A stretch of 64,000 nucleotides of DNA from Apostichopus japonicus (taxonomy: Eukaryota > Echinodermata > Holothuroidea > Aspidochirotida > Stichopodidae). A program made the translations under genes and the position numbers. The stretch is from assembly GCF_037975245.1 (NCBI RefSeq), contig NC_092567.1, positions 4,100,214-4,164,213 of the forward strand. The letters run 5' to 3'. Shown here piece by piece: positions 1-12,032 of this stretch. The stretch's first letter is position 1, and each line of letters begins with the position of its first letter. The notes under the pieces were generated by a model. The model was not told the origin of the DNA, did not search any database, and saw only the letters and a list, made by a program, of their open reading frames with translations.

Positions 1-232
1 CAGTTAACAACGTTCAGCTTACTGGAGCTTGCTAGAAATATAAGATGAACTTGTCTCGGACTCGGACAATTAAGTTGACTCCAAAATTGAACATTGAACT
101 TATCAAAAAAAAAAAACTGATTAAAATGTCGCTAGTTTAACATCAGAAATACCTAATCATTAGGAATATTAGAACAATTCTCCATGAACAGTGTTAGTCA
201 CTGATATAAAATCGCAAGAAGTACCGCTTCGA

Positions 233-335
233 TTAGATACTAACCATCATAGCTTCGTAGAGATACTAACCATCATAGCATCAATTATATACTAGCCATC
301 ATAGCATCAATGATATACTAATGATATACTAACCA
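233..335. repeat. Short degenerate tandem repeat
   Basis: Three to four imperfect copies of a roughly 30-bp unit built on the phrase ATACTAACCATCATAGC follow one another. The copies differ by substitutions and small indels. It looks like a simple local duplication without a coding function. Confidence 0.6.
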
Positions 336-2375
336 TTTACCTATGCATATATATGCTGAGCTCATCGGCTATAGTAACATAGCTGTTGGAACCTATAGGT
401 TACTCTGCATTTGAATTGGTTTTCAATACGACAATTGGGACAAACTTCAAAGCAAATTTAGGATTAGGAATGTTTAAAAGCATGGTATACTCATGTCAGT
501 TTACAACTTGTAAACGGTGTTATTTTATTAGTCGCTTAATAAATGTCTTAAAAATCTGCACCTTAAGCCTTACGTGAAGGAAATTCAATATAGGTGGCCC
601 AGAAATTAAGCCGTGTACCATCTTGTCTTGCTCTAATGGCCTCAAGTTTAACATGTCTTAGCTAAACAGGCTTTTTGATTACGTTATCCAGCTGCTGTGG
701 TCGCAAAATGACCTTTCGCTGCCAGTTAGGCCGGTTCTGTTTTACACTTTTCTTGTCCGATTCAAGTTTGTATAAAACAAGTTTACTAGCATGTTTGCTT
801 GAACTTGCTGTATAGCTTATGAAGACTTGGTGTTTTGGTTGATAGGGAGCATGTTAGATCAGTGTGTCATTGAGCGGTACCTATTTAGTGTTAGCGTACT
901 AAATTAGGGACCAATACAGCAGACCGTCAGCCTCCAGCATTCATTTACCTCAAATCCCATCGCTGGCTTCATCAGTCTATGAATGTACTCATAGACACTA
1001 ACGTGGATTTGCGAAATCACAGATGACATCATTGACATCTTTCCACGAACTCCTCGAAATCGTTTGTTTTTATCGGGAATTCAGAGGGTACGAGCGCGTT
1101 AAGGGATTTTTTATTTCATAAAGTGAATGTTCCTAGCTTTTGTGTGTGTTGGTGCATGGTTTGTGATAATTGGTGTCCATCTTTGAAACATATGAAACCT
1201 ATATTCTTGACTCTGAAGATAATGAAACCTTCGGTTGCGAGTTTCGTCTATTTTATTTATCAATATATATATCAATTAAAATCTGTTTTAATCATCCAAA
1301 GTGTTCAATTGTTAAATTACTTTTTATTGGCTGATGATATTTGAGTCATACGCAAACCCTCTATCAAAGTGAGCTCTCCTTTATTACGCACATACGATCG
1401 AGACATTTCAGATCATGTAACCGAACCGGTTTGGTCGCAATATGACCTTAAAGCTACAGACTAGTCTGTGCTGAGCGACACACACTTCTCAAACAACGTT
1501 TTGTAGTAAATATTTAACAATTATATTCAATACAAATAATAAACAAAGAGGGTAATCCGCGGAGTTGTATATCTCATTGCCAGCACACTGAAATTTACTG
1601 AAAACTTCCATGCAATTAACCAATGTTGACAAACGTATTGTATAAGCTTGTTGACGCCGTTATAATGTAATTACGTACCATAACAGTGCATGTATATAGT
1701 GCGCCAGAACCTGCCACATTTATTTGGTTATTGGACAAGTCTATGCCGAGTTAGGACGCGCGGTGCATGTCAAGCTTGTTTTAGCCTTGTAGAAGTACTA
1801 ACACGTCACGTAATAACATGCACATGTTGCTTCTTAAATATGAGCTTTCATTTCGCATTTGCAACAATAATAATTTGGAATAAAGGATATCAAATGGTAT
1901 GGTAATTGTTTCCAACCTACTCAACAATACAGTTAATTATGTTCTCCAAATTTCAAAGTACACCAAATACATATTAGCAATTCGTTCACCGCGGAACTAA
2001 ATTTTATTTTGAATATGTAAATTGGTGTTAAAATATATACAGAATATAAGTAATACACTAACATTTAAAAATGGACAAATATGCACTATAATTTCATGCA
2101 TGCACAACCCATACAGGTATTAGCTTTACGTCTGTATGTACAGTAATCACCTGTTATATTAGCCAAGTCTTAAAATTTAAACCAAACTAGGTTAGAAGGC
2201 ATTATTTTTATTTGCTGAAAGTAGTAATTAGAATAATAAACAATGACATACTCGTGCAGTACTGAAAATTAAATGTTATTTTCCAATACATTTCGAGAAC
2301 AAAAGAAGGAAAGGCAGTAGAGGTATGTATAAGTTAGGCAACAGTGGTGCTTTCATCTCAGTGAATGGAACATTA

Positions 2376-2417
2376 ACATCACACACACACGCACCCACAC
2401 CCACAAATGCAGGCACA
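2376..2417. repeat. CA-rich microsatellite
   Basis: An interrupted CA-dinucleotide run (CACACACACACGCACCCACA and similar) reads directly from the sequence. Confidence 0.7.
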
Positions 2418-4729
2418 CCATCAAAACTCTTTCTGAAATACGTTAATTTGTTCTACCTGCATGGATATAATATTCTCATGGCGAAAGTGTGATATTACAT
2501 TAGTGAAGGAATTATTTGTACCGACATTTTGACGGTAGGTATTGACCAGTTTTACTTAACGCCCACTAATGAATTATGCGAAACAATAATTGGAGATAGA
2601 TTGATGAATTAACAGTACATAATTCGACTTGGTACTTACTTAAAATGATATTGTAAAATCAAATAAGGTTTGGTTCTATTTTACATTTCAACAAACAAGT
2701 TTCATACTCTGGAATGATGACTAATTTACTTTTATTATGAAAAGAAATGAGACACAGGTGTCTGTGTTATTTGTTTCTGGTGTGTGTGTAAGCAGCACAA
2801 TTGATGGAACATGACTGCGCGATATAATTCCGTCTCTATGAAGAAAGTGAAGGACTATTGTCTTACATAAATTCACCTTATTCTAAGCTTTTAGTTTGGG
2901 CTGGGGTGGTGATTGATCATCGGAGGATGTTCAAACAATAGTTTAACTATAAAGCAATTTAGGCTGCTAGTTGGTAAGCCGCTATTTTACTTTTCGACCG
3001 GTAACAGCGGTATCCAATGTCTGTTTCCCTTCCGATCGACATTTCAGGAAAGACTATTGAAATTTACCCTCTATCCTTTTAAGACTTAAACCAGCTACTT
3101 TATAATTGCCAGTATTTGTGTGTAACATTGTTGTTTACATTATGCGATGCGTATATATTCTGTAATTTGATTTATTAAACTTAATTGCAATAAAGGACAT
3201 TTATAAGTTGCTTATTTTATCAAGCCTATTCAACTATCATTAATACAATACTGTATGACTAGATATAGAAAACCTGAGCCTGGAATGTTTACAAAGCCAC
3301 GTGTGGTTTTCTTTTCATTCATTTCTTCTTCGGAACAAAGAATGGGATTTTACGCATATTGTTATGCTAATCTTACCGGATGTTTCCTCGCATATCGAAA
3401 GTATTCCTGAAACACGTGTATGACAAAGCAAAAAAACTCACTCATTATATATTCCAGTTTTATTCTGTCGGAAAAATGGATTATCGCTCGATGCCAGTCT
3501 TGTTTTGAATCAGTACTCCAGGTTATTCAAGTGAAAATGAAATATTATCGGCAATAAAATTGGATATTGGGTTACAAATCAGACCGATAATCCGCTTAAT
3601 TATCGGAGTTTATCATTGTTAATCCAGGTTTCTCGACCGATAATTCAGATTTATGGGCCGATTAACATGGATAAGCGTTTGTATTCATATACGACAAATA
3701 AACATGTCTTTGTACTCCTATAGCATGACTATATCATTCAAACTACTGTATTAGCTATAACAACATTTAACCTGTAAATGTATAGTTGTATTTACAACCT
3801 AAGCGAAACCAAATCGGTTATAAAAAACGATCAAAATCTTCCACAATAAATGGACAAAGCTTTTACAGTAGTAAGTTGTACATTACTCTGGTTCCACCTT
3901 TGTTTCTGTTGATGTTTAATATCTATATCATTATGTTCTTTGAATATTCATTCTTGTGAACATCAAAAACTAACTTATGTCAGGGCGGCCCTTCTAATCT
4001 CAAATATGCATGGATGATCGAAATAATCCTTTAACCTCACTCTGACTATCCTGACCGTACTCCACAGTCTTCATCTTACGATACCTTTGTTATAATCAGA
4101 AGATAGTTGTGTCATACGTGTGATGCAAACTTTTTTATTTTAGAGGGCGCTCGTACCCTTTATTCTAAGATAAATGAGAACTTCGGGCGATCAATGCTGA
4201 TATTGTTAAGGTCAGTGCATAGAAACGGTTTCACGTTGAATGAAATATATATTAAGTGCATTTTTTTAGATTGAATGTTAGTCTCTAATGTTGGACTATT
4301 TCGTTTTAGGCTAAATATATTATTATTTGTATATTTAAAACTAATATTTCGGTTTATTTTGAAAAATCTGTTATTTGCTTCAGGAATACCGTAGTCAAGT
4401 TGTTCGTTAAAATTTTAAGGAATAATTCAAACAAACAGTAAATTAAAGTTTGGATGTTTCTAGTTCATCTTTAGTTCTTCAAAGGATTTAATCTGAAGAA
4501 AAAATATCTGGTAGGTTGCAATCTTTATGTACTTAATTACTATCATTAACCGACTTAAAACAAGATACCTTAATTTGATTAATTGCAATTTAATTTTGAA
4601 TACTCTGAAGATTTTGGTAACATTCTTGATAAGTCGAAATTGGCTGCATTAATGTTAACAAACAGAGGAAAATGCCTTTTCATCGCTGATGTGTAAAGTA
4701 ACGTTTGCTTCAGAGTAAGTTCAGATAAA

Positions 4730-5263
4730 TTAAGATACCATTAAACGGTGTAACAATGTATGCAGAGCGAAGTCACTGCATTTGTGTGTTAGATAACACA
4801 AATTTTTTTCATCGTGTAGTATCAGTCCAAAACGTTTATTTCTTATCGGCAGTTGTACGGCCACATTCACATGGTTAGATATATTGATAATATTATCATA
4901 GGAGTTAACATTACACATTAGTCTTCCACACCCATCCCGGTCCTGCTTCACTCTTGAAATGGATCGACTGTCGTTTACCGTAATATATTCATCTTGGAAA
5001 ACAATGACTTCCGGCAAAATACAAGTCAAATTTGCTTCATTTATACTTGACTTTGGCAAGGCAATGTTCTTGGTAAGATATTGATCCACATGTGACCTCA
5101 GTACAATGTACCTTGTCCACGCCAAACTCACCCCCCTCACCTCCACCTCCAGTCCAGTCTTGTCATGGTATACCGTGTGTGGTGATGCATATCTTACGCC
5201 CCACGAAGTAATCATGGCGTCATATATGCTAGTGTGTTCAGATTTCCAGCCACCAGCACCAAC
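4730..5263 (-). CDS. Unrecognised 161-codon ORF, possible terminal exon
   Basis: An open frame runs on the minus strand from a stop at 5264-5266 to a stop near 4730; the first ATG is at 5215 and gives 161 residues, while the frame without an ATG is open to 5263. The predicted protein has no long hydrophobic helix, low-complexity tract or motif I recognise, and its composition (several Cys, mixed charged and hydrophobic residues) looks protein-like and unlike neighbouring AT-rich noise. If it is an internal or last exon, the acceptor would be at AAG/TT (5263/5262), which lacks a pyrimidine tract, so the boundary is doubtful. It lies on the same strand as the receptor gene but about 41 kb from its last linked exon, so a connection is only a possibility. 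A single-exon gene, a terminal exon or a chance ORF all remain open. Confidence 0.35.
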   Translation of the reverse strand, partial: VGAGGWKSEHTSIYDAMITSWGVRYASPHTVYHDKTGLEVEVRGVSLAWTRYIVLRSHVDQYLTKNIALPKSSINEANLTCILPEVIVFQDEYITVNDSRSISRVKQDRDGCGRLMCNVNSYDNIINISNHVNVAVQLPIRNKRFGLILHDEKNLCYLTHKCSDFALHTLLHRLMVS

Positions 5264-6427
5264 TTACATTTCGTAATTTGATGTGTGATCTATTTGGTTT
5301 GTTTATTAATGTAATGATTATAAACACGTAAACAAGGAACAATCATTAACCCATCATTGAACTTTGTATCAAGTTGATACTATTGTTGGCTTAGGATGAA
5401 TTTCCACAATCTGCCAGCTGACGGTATACCATAGACGGCGGTGCTAACGAGACGATTATCTCTTTTACTGCAAGACCACAAAATCACACCATGAAGGATG
5501 AAAGAAGCCATTTATATTACTGCCAGACATCAATATAGGTCAATGTTACGACCTTTAGAAACCAAGGCAACGAGAGTGAAAACAAGAAAGGATTGAAATC
5601 TATGCTGAAAACAAGTCTATGAAGCAAACCTTCAAATTCACGACATAAAATTATAAAATAACATAGAATTGGATATCGTCATCGATGTATTAATAAACAT
5701 TCTCAGCATATTTACACTTTCGTTTGCGTTTTAGGGTACAGTTTAAGGAAAACACTGCAGACGGGCGTGACGAAGTGTTACCTAACAAAGGCCTCAAAAA
5801 ATGTTAGCATATATTGATAAGCATTATGACGTTATCAATACACAGAAACAGACATACGTGGTATCCAGGCAGTACAGTTGAGGACGAACGGGGAAGGGAA
5901 AGGACATTATACGGGAGAAATGATTTCAGTAAGAATATATAGTGGCCAGGGGTAACGGTATCGGTAGGGAACCCACAAGGAACATACCTCCCCACTCCCA
6001 CCCCTGCCTCACGCGTGCAGAGACGTCAATGGTCAACACAACCGGATGTTGATATGGAGATATCTTCGCATGGGGACAAGGAGTAAAATTTGATTTCTTT
6101 AAGATAAAACACAAAGACAATTTAAAACCGTTAAAATCCTGCCTGTAGATGATTCAGATATTGCCCAAACTACACTATAAAATCAGATAATGGTCACCAG
6201 ATGCCACATTGAGCAATGTACTTTACGATCAGTTTATTATACACTTTTGAATATTTGGTAATAAGTTGGAAGTTTATAATCTTTCAAAAGGCACTTGTTT
6301 CTAGAAAATGTTGGGATGAACTTGAAGAGAAAGTATAAATTTATGGCACACATAGCGATATCAACACTTTTATTAGGACAAGAATTTCTTAATCTCAACC
6401 GAAACTTTACCAGCCTCACCTGTTCTT
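5264..6427. other. No gene seen
   Basis: Short overlapping open frames on the minus strand around 5804-6120 and 6237-6419 show no domain, no splice-flanked pattern and no homology I can name. Confidence 0.5.
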
Positions 6428-7381
6428 CCGGGGAGCGAGATTTTTTTTCCCCAGCGCGGTAAAGGCCATCATTTGCATACCTCGCTTCTCATTGGCTGAT
6501 GCTGAATTGGGAAGTTCTTGCTTACGCTATGCGAGTGTGTATGTACCATAGAAATTTATGTACATGAACATACACGTGCACGCAGTGGATCGTGATTCGC
6601 ATGCACGTGCTGTAAGAACTGGCGACTGTCTTGAGACAACTTTTTTATAAAAAAAATGTTAAATTTGTGTTTTTCTTTGCTTTTGCGCGGACTTGTTTGT
6701 GTATATTTACATCCATAAGTTCGTAAAACAATACTGCGACCATGGACTGTGAGTGTACACGTCTCATTGTAGATTGGTTGACTATTTACTTCATGCTTTT
6801 AAACTTCAAACTGATAGACTCTTAATTTTGAGCATAGACATTGATTTGAATTTCAAAATTATGACCCTTTGAAACGGTTTATTATGACCCTTTGGTACGG
6901 TTTTCAGATAATATAATACGAAAGATATAGGCCTAGTATTTAGTCATGCATGTTAGTATATAGTACCACTGCCACTGTGGATTATAGTTATTGAACAAAG
7001 AAATTGTCTTACGTTTATATTATATGGTGATTTTTGGATCATCTTCAAACTGTTTCGGTTTGATTTAACTTCTTTATATATACAGCAACATTTGTGATAC
7101 ATAACCACATACCCTCTACACCCGTGGGCCGTGGCATAACACACCGACAAATAAATTAACTCTACTCAAACGCGTACCATCGTACATTCTGCTGCTAGAC
7201 TGTGTTCTTTTTTGAGTGTAGCAAAGTGGCCTTGTGAAATGTGGTATGTGATGAACGATTCAGTGCATCAGCTGCTAGTTGATATTGTAATGAATCTTAT
7301 GTGTACGGACCCCAGCCAATGAGAAGCGAGGTATGCAAATGATGGCCTTTACCGCGCTGGGAAAAAAATCTTGCTTCCGGG
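6428..7381. mobile_element. Non-autonomous DNA element with ~70-bp terminal inverted repeats
   Basis: The segment 6428-6498 is repeated in inverted orientation at 7313-7381. Both arms share the run AGCGCGGTAAAGGCCATCAT, the octamer ATTTGCAT (6471-6478; reverse complement at 7333-7340) and a CCAAT-type box (ATTGGCTG). The outer ends are slightly diverged (CCGGGGAGCGAGA versus CCCGGAAGCAAGA). The internal 0.8 kb has no transposase-like ORF, so it is a MITE-like or deletion derivative. No target-site duplication was identified, so the superfamily is unknown. Confidence 0.7.
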
Positions 7382-7636
7382 AGTTACTGTATAGCCCTGA
7401 CCTTCTGTGTGACCTTGATGCAGGACAGGAAAAGAGTAAGAGGTTGATATTACAAGTTATAGACCGGCAGCCCAGAGCACTTTGATCAAACGAACGAGGT
7501 ACCAATATCTGAGTATTGGAACATTTGTGGAAAAACCCAGTATATCCAAAAGTGGACGTCTGCCGTGGTCGCTCTGCTGCATGTGGCCCATGGGGCCGGT
7601 TAAAGGGGGCCAAAAAATGCATCTGATCAAACGAAC

Positions 7637-8790
7637 GAGGTACCACTTGAAACCAATGTCAACTTAATGCATGAATGCCACATAGTACTGAATGGCCCAT
7701 GACAGACAAATTTTCTGCTGCAAAGGGCCCGCCAGACGCCCCAAAAGGGCCCCTTAAAATGCATCTGATCAAACGAACGAGGTACCACTTGAAACCAATG
7801 TCAACTTAATGCATGAATGCCACAAAGTAATGAATGGCCCATGCCAGACAAATTTTCTGCTGCTAAGGGCCCGCCAGACGCCCCCAAATATGGCCCAAAT
7901 GCCCATTATCGTAGCATTGACCCAGATTAAATATGCAAGGTACCACTCAAAACCGGTTTGGAATGTTCGGGTTGACCTTACAGACTATGGAAATAATCAT
8001 GCCAGACAAATTTTCTGCTACAAAGGGCCCGCCAGACGCCCCAAAAGGGCCCCTTAAAATGAATTTGATCAAACGAACGAGGTACCACTTGAAACCAATG
8101 TCAACTTAATGCATGAATGCCACATAGTACTGAATGGCCCATGACAGACAAATTTTCTGCTGCAAAGGGCCCGCCAGACGCCCCAAAAGGGCCCCTAAAA
8201 ATGCATCTGATCAAACGAACGAGGTACCACTTGAAACCAATGTCAACTTAATGCATGAATGCCACAAAGTAATGAATGGCCCATGCCAGACAAATTTTCT
8301 GCTGCTAAGGGCCCGCCAGACGCCCCCAAATATGGCCCAAATGCCCATTATCGTAGCATTGACCCAGATTAAATATGCAAGGTACCACTCAAAACCGGTT
8401 TGGAATGTTCGGGTTGACCTTACAGACTATGGAAATAATCATGCCAGACAAATTTTCTGCTACAAAGGGCCCGCCAGACGCCCCAAAAGGGCCCCTTAAA
8501 ATGAATTTGATCAAACGAACGAGGTACCACTTGAAACCAATGTCAACTTAATGCATGAATGCCACAAAGTAATGAATGGCCCATGCCAGACAAATTTTCT
8601 GCTGCTAAGGGCCCTCCAGACGCCCCTAAATATGGCCCAAATGCCCATTATCGTAGCATTGACCCAGATTAAATATGCAAGGTACTACTCAAAACCGGTT
8701 TAGAATGTTCGGGTTGATCTTACAGACTATGGAAATCCTCATGCCAGACAAATTTTCTGCTACAAAGGGGCCAACAGACACACTAAAAAA
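7637..8790 (+). repeat. Left-arm higher-order tandem repeat (142 + 300 bp units)
   Basis: The marker ATGCATGAATGCCAC starts at 7667, 7809, 8109, 8251 and 8551, spacings of 142, 300, 142 and 300 bp. Two alternating unit types therefore form a 442-bp higher-order repeat. The long unit carries the extra phrase CCCAGATTAAATATGCAAGG and a second GCCAGACAAATTTTCTGC. Copies are nearly identical, implying recent expansion or gene conversion. Confidence 0.9.
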
Positions 8791-9680
8791 AAGGGCCCCC
8801 AAATGGGCTATGATCAATCATAGTTGGTAACACAAAAAAACCAATATCAAATGCAAAGGTACTTTCCACAGATTAAAGAACTGCCAATGCAAGACAAATT
8901 TTCTTCTGCATAGGTCCCACCAGATAGAAAGAATAGGTTGCCCAATGCGGCCCTATATGGGCCTAATGGATTGTATATTGATGCAGAATATATGTGCCTT
9001 GTGACATGACATTTGTAACATTCCACAGAGTAAAGAAATGCCAATGCAATACAAATTTTCTTCTGCAAAAGGCCCTCCACATGTAAAAGAAATATGCAGT
9101 TTAAATAGTTAAGATGCCACAAGAAACCAATCTATAACAATCAAGAACATCCTGAATTATTCAAATTCCTTCCCGCTACATAGGCCAATGGAATAATGAG
9201 ATTAGTATACTAGTAGGTGTATCAATTACTGAACATTTCATTGAGCAAAACAAAAATGACGCGAACTCAGTCTTTGAGGGAGATCCTGACAGTTATAATG
9301 CATTCTCAAATCCATTCTTGTTCCTTTTATCTATTCTTTTTCCTTTTATCCAGTCAGTACTTTGTATCGTGAGCAGTGTTTAACTTGACAGTTACTTTGT
9401 TTCGCTGGAAACACTGGAGCAGATTAAAATCAGTTTATGTATTGTAAATAAGAAACCAAAAATCATTTTGTATCTTAAAACACTGTGTTTACGTTAGCAT
9501 TGTAAATCTACAAAGTTTAAAATCTTGAGAAAGAACGCTCAAGTGTCATCTTAAGACATACATGTAGTCGAACAAAAGAGATTGTTTTGTTTCTTAAGCT
9601 CAGACAAAGAAACAATTATCAAACAATGGTGAAAATGCTTTATAACGTGTACTTAACGATAAAGGTTTGGGTTGAGAGTA

Positions 9681-9773
9681 ATGCTTCAATTATGTATCTT
9701 TTAAAAACCATATTGGACAGTTTCAAGTTGAAACTGTCCAATATGGTTTTTAAAAGATACATAATTGAAGCAT
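9681..9773. repeat. Perfect 93-bp palindrome in the element core
   Basis: Bases 9681-9726 are the exact reverse complement of 9728-9773, with a single G at 9727 as the only spacer. Each arm is 46 nt, beginning ATGCTTCAATTATG. Such a tight, mismatch-free hairpin suggests a recent insertion or rearrangement, or a very small palindromic MITE. It sits in the unique core of the foldback element. Confidence 0.9.
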
Positions 9774-10329
9774 AGAAATGTATATGTACCTTTATGCTAG
9801 GTACACTCTTTAAAGGACTTAAAATGCTAAGATTGAACAAACAAATACTGATATCACCACGTATGACTCCATTCCCTGATACAAAATATAAAATGAGTAA
9901 TTGGCGTATATTACTCCATCTTGGTCTTTTAGAACTTCCATCATTACACTAATTCAATTCGAATAGCTTGTAACAAGTCCAACAAATAGATGTGGCATCC
10001 ATTTTTCAGAAATATGAATGCTAGATGAGGGTTTTTGTTTTCATCTATGAAGGGATCTTTTACCTTTGAAGAAAGTCATCTTGCTAGTTTAAAATGTACT
10101 AAAATCATAATTGGCAAAGATAGTAACAAAAGATCATTATGTGATTACTCTGAACATGACACATGTTAGGTTCGAAGTATAAGAACTGAGAATTCATGTC
10201 TCTTGACAGTGATTAAACACTGGAGTGTGTGCATTGTAAAAAGACACTGCATTTGCCATTCAGACAGATCTCTAAGTTTATGAAAATTAAGTATTCCCAT
10301 GAACTTGATTCTAAAAAGACAATGGAAGC

Positions 10330-10569
10330 TCAAATCAATGTTTCATTGTCGGAGTCATCACTCCAAGATGGTTCAGTACTTGAATCATCGCCATCAAACT
10401 CGGAAGCCACGTCTGGTCGGCTACTTTGAAAATCTTCGCTCAGTTCCCCCTCTTGGAATAGATGATCTGGGAGAGCCGGTCCCTCAAACCAGTCAGGGCT
10501 GTAGCACCCATTCTTGCTCTTCCAACCGTAGTTCTGTGGATCCAAGCCAGGCAAGACTCTTCCTCAGAG
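10330..10569 (-). pseudogene. Possible C-terminal remnant of a transposon-encoded protein
   Basis: A short minus-strand frame encodes a segment reading PGLDPQNYGWKSKNGCYSPD, followed by WFEG and then an acidic serine/aspartate-rich tail ending in DDSDNETLI and a stop. The aromatic/Cys segment followed by an acidic tail looks like real protein rather than random translation. An in-frame stop lies just upstream, so at most the last ~80 residues remain. Its position in the core of the foldback element suggests the C-terminus of a protein once carried by that or a nested element. I cannot name the family. Confidence 0.35.
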
Positions 10570-10744
10570 TGTTAGAAGTATAATGTGGGGAACTGTAATT
10601 GTTGCCCAGGCCAGCAAATCCCAAAATATTTAGAGGCTTAGGTGAAAGTGTTATCTTTACTTTGCTTAGAGCAGCGAATAGCTAAATAAGATAAAACATT
10701 GGTCTTGTGTACAGTAACTCCAATTTATGCTGGAAACAATATAA

Positions 10745-12032
10745 TCATGAGCTTGAAATGTCATGTTACAAGGCACATATATCCAATTCTTTAGACCCAT
10801 ATATAGGGCCACATTGGGCCACCTATTCTTTCTATCTGGTGGGACCTATGCAGAAGAAAATTTGTCTTGCATTGGCAGTTCTTTACTCTGTGGAAAGTAC
10901 CTTTGCATTTAATATTGTTTTTGTGTGGATCCAAACCGGTTTTGAGTGGTACCTTGCATATTTAATCTGGGTCAATGCTACGCTAATGGGCATTTGGGCC
11001 ATATTTGGGGGCGTCTGGCGGGCCCTTAGCAGTAGAAAATTTGTCTGGCATGGGCCATTCAGTACTTTGTGGCATTCATGCATTAAGTTGACATTGGTTT
11101 CAAGTGGTACCTCGTTCGTTTGATCAGATGCATTTTAAGGGGCCCTTTTGGGGCGTCTGGCGGGCCTTTGTAGCAGAAAATTTGTCTGGCATGAGGATTT
11201 CCATAGTCTGTAAGATCAACCCGAACATTCAAAACCGGTTTTGAGTGGTACCTTGCATATTTAATCTGGGTCAATGCTACGGTAATGGGCATTTGGGCCA
11301 TATTTGGGGGCGTCTGGTGGGCCCTTAGCAGCAGAAAATTTGTCTGGCATAGGCCATTCAGTACTTTGTGGCATTCATGCATTAAGTTGACATTGGTTTC
11401 AAGTGGTACCTCGTTCGTTTGATCAAATTCATTTTAAGGGGCCCTTTTGGGGCGTCTGGCGGGCCCTTTGTAGCAGAAAATTTGTCTGGCATGATTATTT
11501 CCATAGTCTGTAAGGTCAACCCGAACATTCCAAACCGGTTTTGAGTGGTACCTTGCATATTTAATCTGGGTCAATGCTACGATAATGGGCATTTGGGCCA
11601 TATTTGGGGGCGTCTGGCGGGCCCTTAGCAGCAGAAAATTTGTCTGGCATGGGCCATTCATTACTTTGTGGCATTCATGCATTAAGTTGACATTGGTTTC
11701 AAGTGGTACCTCGTTCGTTTGATCAGATGCATTTTTAGGGGCCCTTTTGGGGCGTCTGGCGGGCCCTTTGCAGCAGAAAATTTGTCTGTCATGGGCCATT
11801 CAGTACTATGTGGCATTCATGCATTAAGTTGACATTGGTTTCAAGTGGTACCTCGTTCGTTTGATCAGATGCATTTTTTGGCCCCCTTTAACCGGCCCCA
11901 TGGGCCACATGCAGCAGAGCGACCACGGCAGACGTCCACTTTTGGATATACTGGGTTTTTCCACAAATGTTCCAATACTCAGATATTGGTACCTCGTTCG
12001 TTTGATCAAAGTGCTCTGGGCTGCCGGTCTAT
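10745..12032 (-). repeat. Right-arm inverted copy of the repeat array
   Basis: The inverted marker GTGGCATTCATGCAT ends at 11083, 11382, 11682 and 11824, spacings of about 299, 300 and 142 bp. The right arm therefore has four marker copies against five in the left arm and lacks one 142-bp unit. The region 10745-10930 is a more diverged inverted match to 8830-9110. Confidence 0.85.

Larger units (their letters stand above)
1..4729. other. AT-rich intergenic stretch, no gene seen
   Basis: Both strands hold only short open frames with no recognisable domain. It contains a small tandem repeat near 233-335, a CA-rich tract near 2376-2417 and a short palindrome with arms related to CCGATAAT around 3582-3605. 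Nothing else can be supported. Confidence 0.6.
7459..12032. mobile_element. Large foldback-type element with long repeat-built inverted arms
   Basis: The left end (ATAGACCGGCAGCCCAGAGC) recurs inverted at the right end near 12032, and the first ~200 bp of each arm are near-identical inverted copies. The arms then contain tandem units sharing the phrase GCCAGACAAATTTTCTGC. Inverted similarity persists, increasingly diverged, to about 9120 on the left and 10740 on the right, leaving a unique core of about 1.6 kb. Long inverted repeats made of subterminal tandem units are characteristic of foldback DNA transposons. Flanking TA dinucleotides are present (7460-7461 and 12030-12031), but no longer target duplication is obvious. 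No complete transposase lies inside. Overlapping short ORFs in the arms are by-products of the repeats. Confidence 0.85.

Noticed and set aside
5804-6120. Two overlapping ORFs of about 65 codons on the minus strand
   Set aside because: They overlap each other in different frames and have no domain, signal peptide or splice evidence.
7275-8499. Several overlapping ORFs of 60-123 codons in the 7.3-8.5 and 10.9-12.0 kb region
   Set aside because: The same translations recur in both arms and both strands because the DNA is a repeated inverted array; there is no protein domain.
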